Assembly: GCA_027061425.1 (NCBI GenBank)
Contig: JALSUN010000186.1
Coordinates: forward strand, 1 to 7,056
Direction of reading: 5' to 3'
DNA: 7,056 nucleotides
Source: Helicobacteraceae bacterium
GTDB lineage: Bacteria > Campylobacterota > Campylobacteria > Campylobacterales > Sulfurimonadaceae
The position numbers and the translations under genes are program-made. The notes below the pieces were generated by a model that saw only the letters and a list, made by a program, of their open reading frames with translations, ran no database searches and was not told the origin of the DNA. Below, piece by piece: positions 1 to 5,757 of this stretch (its first letter is position 1; the number at the start of each line of letters is the position of its first letter).

Positions 1-1406
1 GTAGTCAAGATAAGTACTTGCTTATCCGGCATACGACTGACATCATCTGCATCGACAAAGATGTTTTTTGGGAACTCTAAGTACTTGTACTGCATTGCTA
101 CTTCAAGGTTACGTTCCATAGAACGACCAATAACACAGATCTTACGACCATACTTTATAGCGTAGTTGATCGCCTGCTCCAAACGGTGAAGGTTTGAACT
201 AAATGTAGAGAGGATAATACGTCCTTCTGCTTTAGACATCACACGGTCAAGTGCTGGTGCAACAGAGAGCTCACTTGGTGTGATCTCTTTGTTATATGAG
301 TTTGTTGAGTCAGACATCATCAACAAGACACCTTTTTCACCATAGTGTGCATAACGGTGAAGGTCTGTAGGGTAACCATCAATAGGTGTATGGTCAATTT
401 TAAAGTCACCAGTGTGGATAACAGTACCCGCTTCAGTAGTAATTGCTACTGATGAAGAATCTAAGATAGAGTGTGTAACGTGCATCCACTCGATCTCGAA
501 ATCATTACCGATCTTGTAAACTTTGCGCTTCTCAATAGGGCGGAAGTAACGACGGGCATCAGTAAGTTTATGCTCATCAAACTTGTTACCTATCATTGCG
601 AGTGGCATCGCTGTTCCGTATGTTGGAAACTGAAGGCCCTCTTTAAACATGTATGGCATTGCACCAATGTGGTCTTCGTGAGCGTGAGTGATAATAACAC
701 CAACGATCTTGTTTTTGATCTCTTTGATGTAAGAGAAGTCTGGTACCAAGATGTCTACACCGTGCATGGTCTCATCAGGAAAACTCATACCAACATCGAT
801 GAGGATGGCTTCATTATCTGTCTCTATAACCATCATGTTACCACCGATTTCGCCGAGACCACCTAGTGGTGTGACACGAACTTTACCCTTAGTACCAAGG
901 TCAAGTTTGTTGTGTGGGTTTAGACGCTCTGCTTGAACTTCCTGGTTACGAACAGCACAGTCAAGTAGTTCTTGAACCACTGGTGCAGGCCCATGACGAC
1001 GACGACGGTTTTTGTTACCACCACTTTTGTTTTGGTTGTTGTTTCGGTTGTTACTACTTTTGTTTTCAGCACTTTTATTGTCGTTTTGACGATTGCGATT
1101 TTGGTTATTACGGTTACGGTTATTGTTATTACGATTTTGGTTGTTGTTTTGGCGGTTTCCGTCTACATTACGATCTTGTGCTTGGCGATTACCATCAACA
1201 TCTTTGCCTTCTTGTGGCTGGCGGTTACCATTGACTTCACGGTTTTCACGTGGCTGACGGTTACCATTATTGTTGTTACGGTTTTGGTTATTACGTGGAC
1301 GACGGTTACGGTTTTGTTGACCTTCACCCTCTTTACGTGGAGGGGTTAATGGCTCTGAGGTTAAAACGGGTTTGTCTTCTGTGTTATTGTTTTGTGTATC
1401 TGACAT
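1..1406 (-). CDS. rnj: Ribonuclease J (5' part; runs off left edge)
   Basis: RNase J is a cytoplasmic metallo-beta-lactamase/beta-CASP endo- and 5'-exoribonuclease, central to mRNA decay in Campylobacterota, which lack RNase E. The minus-strand frame from the ATG at 1406 stays open to base 1 (468 codons plus 2 bases); the C-terminal part lies outside the window. The core starts near residue 176 with VRVTPLGGLGEIGG. Zinc-site motifs are HAHEDH (241-246), the THS histidine (H312) and HTGDFKID (331-338, D334). SDSTNS and FSSNLHR (about 401-407) mark the entry to the beta-CASP domain. Residues 30-137 are an Asn/Arg-rich, probably disordered stretch ending in RRRRH. H. pylori RNase J also has a basic N-terminal extension, which from memory is somewhat shorter. 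The start is supported by AAGGAA about 7 bases upstream. The gene sits 62 bp downstream of ksgA, probably in one operon; the same pair occurs in H. pylori and C. jejuni. Confidence 0.93.
   Translation of the reverse strand, partial: MSDTQNNNTEDKPVLTSEPLTPPRKEGEGQQNRNRRPRNNQNRNNNNGNRQPRENREVNGNRQPQEGKDVDGNRQAQDRNVDGNRQNNNQNRNNNNRNRNNQNRNRQNDNKSAENKSSNNRNNNQNKSGGNKNRRRRHGPAPVVQELLDCAVRNQEVQAERLNPHNKLDLGTKGKVRVTPLGGLGEIGGNMMVIETDNEAILIDVGMSFPDETMHGVDILVPDFSYIKEIKNKIVGVIITHAHEDHIGAMPYMFKEGLQFPTYGTAMPLAMIGNKFDEHKLTDARRYFRPIEKRKVYKIGNDFEIEWMHVTHSILDSSSVAITTEAGTVIHTGDFKIDHTPIDGYPTDLHRYAHYGEKGVLLMMSDSTNSYNKEITPSELSVAPALDRVMSKAEGRIILSTFSSNLHRLEQAINYAIKYGRKICVIGRSMERNLEVAMQYKYLEFPKNIFVDADDVSRMPDKQVLILT
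1131..1268 (-). repeat. Degenerate 12-residue NGNRQ repeats within RNase J
   Basis: RNase J residues 47-92 contain four consecutive units beginning [N/D]GNRQ: NGNRQPRENREV, NGNRQPQEGKDV, DGNRQAQDRNV and DGNRQNNNQNRN. The period is 12, 12 and 11 residues. At DNA level this is an imperfect tandem repeat of about 36 bp. It passes into a simpler NRN/NNQNR-rich stretch on both sides. The pattern suggests growth by slippage or unequal exchange, so its length probably varies between strains. Confidence 0.8.
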
Positions 1407-1422
1407 ACATCTTTCCTTATGT

Positions 1423-1469
1423 ACGTCTGTCTAAGCCTACGATGGAGGAGGTAGAGCAAGAACAGACGT
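1423..1469 (-). other. Inverted repeat between ksgA and rnj
   Basis: ACGTCTGT (1423-1430) and ACAGACGT (1462-1469) form a perfect 8-bp inverted repeat around 31 bases. A nested 4-bp CTAC/GTAG pair (1437-1440, 1451-1454) could extend the fold. It fills most of the 62-bp gap between the ksgA stop and the rnj start and ends just before the rnj Shine-Dalgarno sequence (about 1411-1416). There is no U-run after it on the minus strand, so it does not look like an intrinsic terminator. It could be an mRNA processing or stability structure in the ksgA-rnj transcript, or chance. Confidence 0.35.
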
Positions 1470-2260
1470 TATATATTTTTCTCTAGTATTTTGAATAGTA
1501 GGTGATAGTCTGTTGTCGCGACTTGATGGGGTCGAATCGTAGGAACAAGGCCCAACTGCTCTAAAGCAGTACGGACTTGTTCCTTTTCGTAACGTGAAGA
1601 GAGATTTTTGGAAAGAGTCTTTCGAGGCTGTGTGAACGCCGCTCTGAGCATGAGCTCAAACTCTTCGTCATCTCGGCTTCTTCTTTTTTCAATAAGAAGA
1701 ACAGCCGAGTCAACCTTTGGTGCCGGGTCAAACGCTTCAGGCGGTACATGAACCACTATAGAGGCTTCACCTACTGTCTGCGTAATAACGCTTAACGCAC
1801 CAAAGTTTTTATCTCCTGGAGTTGCAGAAAATTTCTCTGCAACCTCACGCTGAATCATGACAAGTATATAACCGCAATTTGGATCGGCAAGGGCTTTTAA
1901 GATGATATTTGTCGCTATATAGTAGGGCAAATTTGCCACTAACACATAGGGTTCATCTAAAAGTTCACTCTGCCAGGCATCTAGGACATCACCACATTTT
2001 AGGGTGAGTCGGCTGGTTTTGATCTCTTTTTTAAACTCGCGGTTTAGGTACTGACATAAATCGGTATCGACCTCAAAAGCGACAACACTTTTGACATCCA
2101 CTAAAAACTTAGTTAAATCACCTAAGCCAGGCCCAATTTCTGCGATGATAACATCACTTTTGGGCATCGCTTCGACGATTTTATAAAGAACACTTCGGTC
2201 TTTTAAAAAGTTCTGGCCAAATTTCTTCTTGGCAACATGTTCTTTACTCATAAGACCCAT
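1469..2260 (-). CDS. rsmA: 16S rRNA (adenine(1518)-N6/adenine(1519)-N6)-dimethyltransferase
   Basis: RsmA/KsgA dimethylates two adjacent adenines in the 3' terminal hairpin of 16S rRNA, using S-adenosylmethionine, during late 30S assembly. The 263-residue length is normal for the family. The N-terminal KKKFGQNFL signature is at about residues 11-19. SAM motif I is EIGPGLGDLT (41-50), the acidic FEVD is at 62-65, and the catalytic motif NLPYYIAT is at 110-117. The family motif PPEAFDPAPKVDS is at 173-185, followed by a basic RKTLSKNL segment (213-220) in the helical C-terminal domain. The first ATG (2260) has no good Shine-Dalgarno sequence; the second in-frame ATG (2251, giving MSKEHVAKKK) is an equally credible start. 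It is followed by rnj in the same direction and diverges from the DUF2202 gene. Confidence 0.95.
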   Translation of the reverse strand: MGLMSKEHVAKKKFGQNFLKDRSVLYKIVEAMPKSDVIIAEIGPGLGDLTKFLVDVKSVVAFEVDTDLCQYLNREFKKEIKTSRLTLKCGDVLDAWQSELLDEPYVLVANLPYYIATNIILKALADPNCGYILVMIQREVAEKFSATPGDKNFGALSVITQTVGEASIVVHVPPEAFDPAPKVDSAVLLIEKRRSRDDEEFELMLRAAFTQPRKTLSKNLSSRYEKEQVRTALEQLGLVPTIRPHQVATTDYHLLFKILEKNI

Positions 2261-2275
2261 TATACGTATATTGTG

Positions 2276-2304
2276 CTTATAAGAGGCTGATGCTGTTGAT
2301 ACAA
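2276..2304 (-). promoter_or_regulatory. Candidate promoter of ksgA-rnj
   Basis: On the minus strand, TTGTAT (2304-2299) and TATAAG (2281-2276) are separated by 17 bp, a plausible housekeeping sigma-70 pair. Transcription would start near 2269, leaving a leader of only about 9-18 bases before either candidate ksgA start. A second -10-like TATAAT (2264-2259) overlaps the first ATG; transcription from it would start near 2251, making the second ATG essentially leaderless. Both are predicted by eye only. Confidence 0.4.
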
Positions 2305-2355
2305 GCGCTTTTCACGAGTAATTGAGAGTGATGTTTAGTTACATAGTCTCTTGTG

Positions 2356-2372
2356 CTAACACTTCGCTAATA
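2356..2372 (+). promoter_or_regulatory. Tandem 11-bp-spaced box, copy A (DUF2202 gene)
   Basis: CTAAC (2356-2360) and CTAAT (2367-2371) are direct half-sites exactly 11 bp apart, in the order CTAACACTTCGCTAATA. The second half starts 44 bp before the ATG at 2411. A -10-like TATACT follows at 2382-2387, and AAGGAG precedes the ATG. There is no good -35 hexamer, so the box would take the place of the -35 region, as in activator-dependent OmpR/PhoB-type promoters. It matches copy E at 14 of 17 positions. Confidence 0.65.
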
Positions 2373-2410
2373 GAGATGTTTTATACTTCAATTATCAAAA
2401 AGGAGTTACC

Positions 2411-3118
2411 ATGAAACTTATTTATAAAACAGCTTTTGCGCTCACAGCAACACTACTTTTCTTGACAGGATGTGAAGATGGCTTAGATGAAATGGGACAA
2501 GGACCGGGTGGAAACCAGCCTATGTCTATTAATATTGACTTGAGTAGTTATGCTCAAGATGCATTGACAGATGAGCAGAAGTACTCACTCGCCTATATGT
2601 GGCATGAAGAGAAGTTGGCGTATGAAATTTATCTTGAACTGAACACACTTTACCCTACCAAACAGTTCGAAAACATCGCTAACCGTTCAGAGATAAAACA
2701 TATAGCACTAGTGCAAAACCTTGTGGCTTGGTATGATTTGAACATTACAAACATTCCTGATTACACCATAAATTATTCACAAGAGGAGTTAGAGTCTATG
2801 CCGAGAGGGGTGTTTGCGATAGATGCTATACAGACATTATATGATGAGTTGTATGCCAAAGGCAAAGCGTCTCAGCAATCAGCACTTGAAGTGGGCTGTA
2901 TAGTAGAGGTGGTGGATGTGAATGATTTGAACGAATATATAGAGGGTGCAGCAGACAATGCCGCGCTTGTAGACACTTTTAACATTTTACGCGATGGAAG
3001 TTATAACCATTATTGGGCTTTTGATAAAGGTCTGAAAAACTTAGGTGTGAGTGAAGGGTGTTGTTCTTTAGGAAGTGCATACTGTCATACTGAGTATCCA
3101 CAAAAGAGTAAGGGTTAA
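2411..3118 (+). CDS. DUF2202 ferritin-like lipoprotein
   Basis: This is a predicted lipoprotein of the DUF2202 family, whose members have a ferritin-like helical fold; the biochemical role is not established. The signal peptide ends in lipobox LTGC with C21 as the lipidated residue. A Gly/Asn/Pro-rich linker follows (about 28-40). The helical domain starts near residue 53. Candidate metal ligands are in HEEKLAYEIY (65-74), SEIKH (E94, H97), the acidic stretch E160-D169, and NHYWAF (N199, H200). The C-terminus has extra cysteines (C217, C218, C225). The start is supported by a strong AAGGAG about 6 bases upstream. It lies just before the response regulator, whose upstream box overlaps this gene's stop codon, and it has its own copy of the same box. 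A role in metal or oxidant handling at the membrane is inference from the fold and context. Confidence 0.8.
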   Translation: MKLIYKTAFALTATLLFLTGCEDGLDEMGQGPGGNQPMSINIDLSSYAQDALTDEQKYSLAYMWHEEKLAYEIYLELNTLYPTKQFENIANRSEIKHIALVQNLVAWYDLNITNIPDYTINYSQEELESMPRGVFAIDAIQTLYDELYAKGKASQQSALEVGCIVEVVDVNDLNEYIEGAADNAALVDTFNILRDGSYNHYWAFDKGLKNLGVSEGCCSLGSAYCHTEYPQKSKG

Positions 3119-3131
3119 CCTTCTCTTAACA
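3115..3131 (+). promoter_or_regulatory. Tandem 11-bp-spaced box, copy B (response regulator)
   Basis: TTAAC (3115-3119) and TTAAC (3126-3130) form a direct repeat with an 11-bp period, TTAACCTTCTCTTAACA. The first half contains the TAA stop of the DUF2202 gene. The second half starts 38 bp before the preferred ATG (3164). TATATT at 3144-3149 is -10-like, but it would place the transcript start almost at the Shine-Dalgarno sequence, so the exact promoter is uncertain. It matches copy D at 16 of 17 positions. Its place ahead of the regulator gene suggests autoregulation. Confidence 0.65.
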
Positions 3132-3163
3132 CCTTTATGCCATTATATTACAAAGGATAGATG

Positions 3164-3817
3164 ATGGCACGTTTGTTATTAGTAGAAGATGATGTGAATC
3201 TTGCAGAGACTCTGGTTGAACTCTTGGAGTTGGAGTCTTTTGAAGTGACGTGGGTAGGTGATGGAGAGCAGGCCTTAGATGCTACCTTCATGAATGCGTA
3301 TGATCTTTTTTTGTTTGATGTCAATGTCCCTTTTATCGATGGTTTTGAGTTGTTAGACAGTCTGCGTAAAAGTGGTGACGAGACACCTGCTATTTTCATT
3401 ACGGCTATGAGCGACATCGCTTCACTTTCTAAGGGTTTTGAAGTGGGGGCAGATGACTATATTAAAAAACCTTTTGAGTTTGATGAACTGGCAGTTCGCA
3501 TCCACTCGCTCATCCGTAAACGTCTTAAAATTCATGACAACCTCATAACGGTTGATAATTTTGATTTTCATATAGATACTAATGAACTTTATAAAGATGC
3601 AGAGTTTGTGGCACTCTCTCCCATAGAACTGAAACTTACCGCACTTTTTTTTAAACAGATGGGCACTACCATAACTAAAGAGAACATCTTGATAGAACTC
3701 TCTGATGGTGAAGAAGCAAGTGAAGGTGCCCTGCGTGTGCACATCAACAAACTGCGTAAACATGGTTTGCCCATACAGACTGTTAAAGGTATAGGATACC
3801 GTCTTGCAACGTCATGA
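3164..3817 (+). CDS. OmpR/PhoB-family response regulator
   Basis: This is a two-component transcription factor: phosphorylation of the receiver domain should drive dimerisation and binding to tandem DNA half-sites. Counting from the upstream ATG at 3161, the receiver spans about 3-120, with acidic pocket D10/D11, phospho-acceptor D53 (LFDVNVP), T81 and K103 (KKPF). The winged-helix domain spans about 127-216, with a transactivation-loop region near 165-175, recognition helix near 187-200 (SEGALRVHINKLRK) and the final wing VKGIGYRL. I chose the second ATG (3164) because AAAGGA (3152-3157) is 6 bases before it but only 3 before 3161; the difference is one residue. The 3' end overlaps the histidine kinase start, so the two are co-translated partners. 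Box B lies directly upstream. Confidence 0.93.
   Translation: MARLLLVEDDVNLAETLVELLELESFEVTWVGDGEQALDATFMNAYDLFLFDVNVPFIDGFELLDSLRKSGDETPAIFITAMSDIASLSKGFEVGADDYIKKPFEFDELAVRIHSLIRKRLKIHDNLITVDNFDFHIDTNELYKDAEFVALSPIELKLTALFFKQMGTTITKENILIELSDGEEASEGALRVHINKLRKHGLPIQTVKGIGYRLATS
3793..3796 (+). promoter_or_regulatory. Shine-Dalgarno favouring the TTG start of the kinase
   Basis: AGGA inside the end of the response regulator gene lies 7 bases before the TTG at 3804, a normal spacing. It lies 17 bases before the out-of-frame ATG at 3814, which is too far to serve it directly. This is the main sequence support for the TTG start of the kinase. Confidence 0.45.
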
Positions 3818-4862
3818 AAAAAGGGCATTTTGGAAGTTTTTTCTGGCCTACTTTAGCAGTGTGGCCTTACTTATTTTAGTGGCGGGACGCCTCTTTTATG
3901 ATCAACAATACCAACAGCGTATTAAAGATGAGCATTTTGCCATTATAAACTATGCCCGTCAATTAAAGATGCATGAACCTACAACAGCAAAAGATATCAG
4001 TTACACAACTGAGATGGCAAAGATAGACAACTTTTCTATGGACACCATCACGCTGACAGAGACAACAATAGAGAAGTATATACCTGCTAACAAATGGCAT
4101 ACACATTATATCCATATCGTTAAAACACGCGAGCATTTTGATTCACATATAGAGACCCTTCGTTGGGAAGTTATAGGGGTGCAAGCGCTTTTGTTAGCGT
4201 TGTTTGCATTTATAAGCTTTATGTTGACCAACCACGCACTACGTCCTATGAAAGAGGCCATAAGCAAGTTAGATAGGTTTATAAAAGATCTTATCCATGA
4301 TTTAAACACACCGCTTACTACCATAAAGTTAAACATTCGTTTGTTATCAAAACAGCATGACCTTCAAGAGAACAGAGCACTCCAGCGCATTGTTAAGAGT
4401 AGTTATGAAATCTCTGAACTGCATGACAACTTGAAGGTGTTACTTGAAGAAGACACCTTTATGTTAGAAGATGTCAACCTCTGTCCTCTACTTAGCGAAC
4501 TGATGGCAAACTATAAAAACATTTATAACAACCTGGAGTTTTCTCTCACCTGCAATGAACTTCAAGCACATATTAATACCAACGCTTTTAAGCAGGTGAT
4601 GCACAATTTACTCTCAAATGCGTGTAAATATAACAGTAAGCAAGGACGTGTTTGGGTCTATGCTAAAAACAGAACACTTTATGTTCAAGACTCTGGAAGT
4701 GGTATAAAAAACCCTGAGCGTATTTTCGAACGAAGTTATTCAGAACAAAATAGCAGCGGACTTGGACTTGATATCGTTAAAAGACTTTGTGAGGCGATGG
4801 ATATAAAGATCAATGTCACCTCTTCTTCAAAGGGGACTACGATTGCATTACAGTTTGATTGA
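3804..4862 (+). CDS. Sensor histidine kinase, partner of the adjacent regulator
   Basis: This is an inner-membrane kinase that should sense a periplasmic signal and phosphorylate the upstream regulator. Numbered from the TTG start: TM1 is about 12-30, the periplasmic domain about 31-121, and TM2 about 124-142. The H-box is LIHDLNTP with H165, the N-box HNLLSNACKYN (267-277), the G1 box DSGSG (296-300) and the G2 box GLGLDIV (319-325). Only about 20 residues separate TM2 from the H-box, so there is no full HAMP domain, just a short ALRPMKEAISKL linker. The periplasmic part holds seven histidines (44, 57, 99, 101, 104, 111, 115) and several methionines. The start is odd: the only suitable in-frame start is TTG, overlapping the regulator gene by 14 bp. 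An ATG at 3814 overlapping the regulator stop would be in frame if the A6 run (3817-3822) had one more A. The total length is normal for the family. Confidence 0.9.
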   Translation: MQRHEKRAFWKFFLAYFSSVALLILVAGRLFYDQQYQQRIKDEHFAIINYARQLKMHEPTTAKDISYTTEMAKIDNFSMDTITLTETTIEKYIPANKWHTHYIHIVKTREHFDSHIETLRWEVIGVQALLLALFAFISFMLTNHALRPMKEAISKLDRFIKDLIHDLNTPLTTIKLNIRLLSKQHDLQENRALQRIVKSSYEISELHDNLKVLLEEDTFMLEDVNLCPLLSELMANYKNIYNNLEFSLTCNELQAHINTNAFKQVMHNLLSNACKYNSKQGRVWVYAKNRTLYVQDSGSGIKNPERIFERSYSEQNSSGLGLDIVKRLCEAMDIKINVTSSSKGTTIALQFD

Positions 4863-4934
4863 TTAAGCTAGAGGTCTCCTAAAGTGCAAAAGGTTAAAAT
4901 GGTGGTATATGAATTTATTAAATAAGGAAGCACT

Positions 4935-5126
4935 ATGACCATCACGATAGACAAACCTCTTTCTGAGCAACTTGAGTTTTATCAAGAGTTATTGAAAAAA
5001 ACGCCAGAGCTTATGCTCCAAGAGGCGCTTGAACAGTACTTTGTAGCTGAAGAGAAACGCTTGGCAGAACAGGACCCGCTGACAAATCTCTCTTATGATG
5101 AATTTTGGGATGGTTTAGAGATTTAA
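4935..5126 (+). CDS. Small orphan antitoxin-like protein (possible ribbon-helix-helix)
   Basis: I do not recognise a named family for this 63-residue acidic protein. Its predicted order is a short strand (TITID, residues 2-6), helix 1 (about 9-21) and helix 2 (about 24-45), compatible with a ribbon-helix-helix DNA-binding fold. An acidic aromatic tail follows (NLSYDEFWDGLEI, 51-63). Many small bacterial antitoxins have this layout, with the tail binding the toxin. No toxin gene follows: only 53 bp separate it from the next gene, which encodes an exported protein. The start is supported by AAGGAAG just upstream. The 72-bp gap after the kinase has no clear terminator and no tandem box, so it may be transcribed with the kinase; TATATG near 4907 is a weak -10 candidate. 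The first half-site of box C overlaps its stop codon. Confidence 0.7.
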   Translation: MTITIDKPLSEQLEFYQELLKKTPELMLQEALEQYFVAEEKRLAEQDPLTNLSYDEFWDGLEI

Positions 5127-5139
5127 CAATGCGTTAACA
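5123..5139 (+). promoter_or_regulatory. Tandem 11-bp-spaced box, copy C (ytfJ-like gene)
   Basis: TTAAC (5123-5127) and TTAAC (5134-5138) are direct repeats with an 11-bp period, TTAACAATGCGTTAACA. The first half contains the TAA stop of the small upstream gene. The second half starts 46 bp before the ATG at 5180. Downstream -10 candidates are TATAAA (5147-5152) and GATACT (5159-5164); the first leaves a more normal leader. Confidence 0.65.
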
Positions 5140-5179
5140 AGAAGGGTATAAAGTGTTGATACTACTTTAAAGGGCTCTT

Positions 5180-5707
5180 ATGAAAAAGACATTTTTACTA
5201 CTTGGGTTAACATTAATCACACTGTTTGCTGAGGTCGATACCACAAAACCACTCTCCTCTATCGTTTTACAAGATGACAAGGGTGGGAAGTACAGTGGTG
5301 AGGCTTGGAACTCTAATATGCTGTTAGGAAAAACGACCATGTTAATGTATGTTGACCCCGATGAAAGAAGCAAGGGTGAGATCTTTAAACCTACGATAGC
5401 AGGTTTTGAAAAAGATCTGGACTTCAGTCAGTTTCAAATCGTTGTGATGATTAACCTGAACGCTACATGGAAACCTAATGCTGTTATAAAAAAGATGATG
5501 AAGAGTAAAGTAGAAGAACATCCCAAACGTCAGTATGTTTTAGATGTAGATGGCGCATTGGTTAAAAACTGGAACCTGCCTGATGATGAGTACAACACAC
5601 TGATCATCAATAAAGAGGGTAAAATTATCTACCAACATAAAGGGCAGTGGAAAGAAGGTGAGATGAAACAGGTTGACCAACTTGTACGTCAGAGTGTTGG
5701 ACATTAA
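5180..5707 (+). CDS. YtfJ-family periplasmic thioredoxin-fold protein
   Basis: This is an exported protein resembling E. coli YtfJ, a family with a thioredoxin-like fold and no established function. A signal peptide spans about 1-17 (MKKTFLLLGLTLITLFA), with cleavage probably before EV. Family-like features are WNSNMLLGK (43-51), the central strand-helix region, YVLDVDGALVKNWNLPDDE (119-137), and the closing NTLIINKEGKIIYQHKGQWKEGE. There is no CXXC and no cysteine at all, so it cannot be an ordinary disulfide oxidoreductase. The 175-residue length is close to E. coli YtfJ. AAAGGG precedes the ATG at normal spacing. It follows box C and is followed by the cytochrome c gene, whose box D overlaps its stop codon. 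The family call rests on remembered similarity. Confidence 0.72.
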   Translation: MKKTFLLLGLTLITLFAEVDTTKPLSSIVLQDDKGGKYSGEAWNSNMLLGKTTMLMYVDPDERSKGEIFKPTIAGFEKDLDFSQFQIVVMINLNATWKPNAVIKKMMKSKVEEHPKRQYVLDVDGALVKNWNLPDDEYNTLIINKEGKIIYQHKGQWKEGEMKQVDQLVRQSVGH

Positions 5708-5720
5708 CATTCTCTTAACA
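5704..5720 (+). promoter_or_regulatory. Tandem 11-bp-spaced box, copy D (cytochrome c gene)
   Basis: TTAAC (5704-5708) and TTAAC (5715-5719) are direct repeats 11 bp apart, TTAACATTCTCTTAACA. The first half contains the TAA stop of the ytfJ-like gene. TATATT (5733-5738) begins 18 bp after the second half starts, placing the box over the -35 region. The second half starts 43 bp before the ATG at 5758. Apart from one base it equals copy B. Confidence 0.68.
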
Positions 5721-5757
5721 GAGATAGATTACTATATTGCATAACAAGGAGAACATC

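Noticed and set aside
471..866. Plus-strand open frame of 131 residues
   Set aside because: Antisense to the RNase J catalytic core, whose motifs (HAHEDH, HTGDFKID) are on the minus strand.
972..1349. Plus-strand frame for a very hydrophobic Val/Thr-rich protein
   Set aside because: It is the antisense of the Asn/Arg-rich part of RNase J: AAC and CGT codons read backwards give GTT and ACG (Val, Thr). It has no credible ribosome-binding site and the minus-strand frame is clearly RNase J.
1250..1486. Plus-strand open frame running across the ksgA-rnj junction
   Set aside because: It crosses the RNase J N-terminus and the junction in antisense, has Cys/Tyr-rich artefact composition and no recognisable feature.
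3422..3763. Minus-strand open frames within the response regulator gene
   Set aside because: They lie wholly inside an intact regulator gene with all receiver and winged-helix residues; no independent support.
4863..4934. Terminator or tandem box between the kinase and the small antitoxin-like gene
   Set aside because: No convincing stem with a U-run and only a single TTAAA-like word; nothing supportable beyond a weak TATATG.
5207..5217. TTAACATTAAT inside the ytfJ-like signal peptide region as a regulatory box
   Set aside because: The two words are only 6 bp apart and lie within coding sequence; they do not fit the 11-bp period.
5737..5757. Upstream ATG as start of the cytochrome c gene
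   Set aside because: It would put seven polar residues before the signal peptide, lies inside the predicted promoter region, and the strong AAGGAG fits the ATG at 5758.
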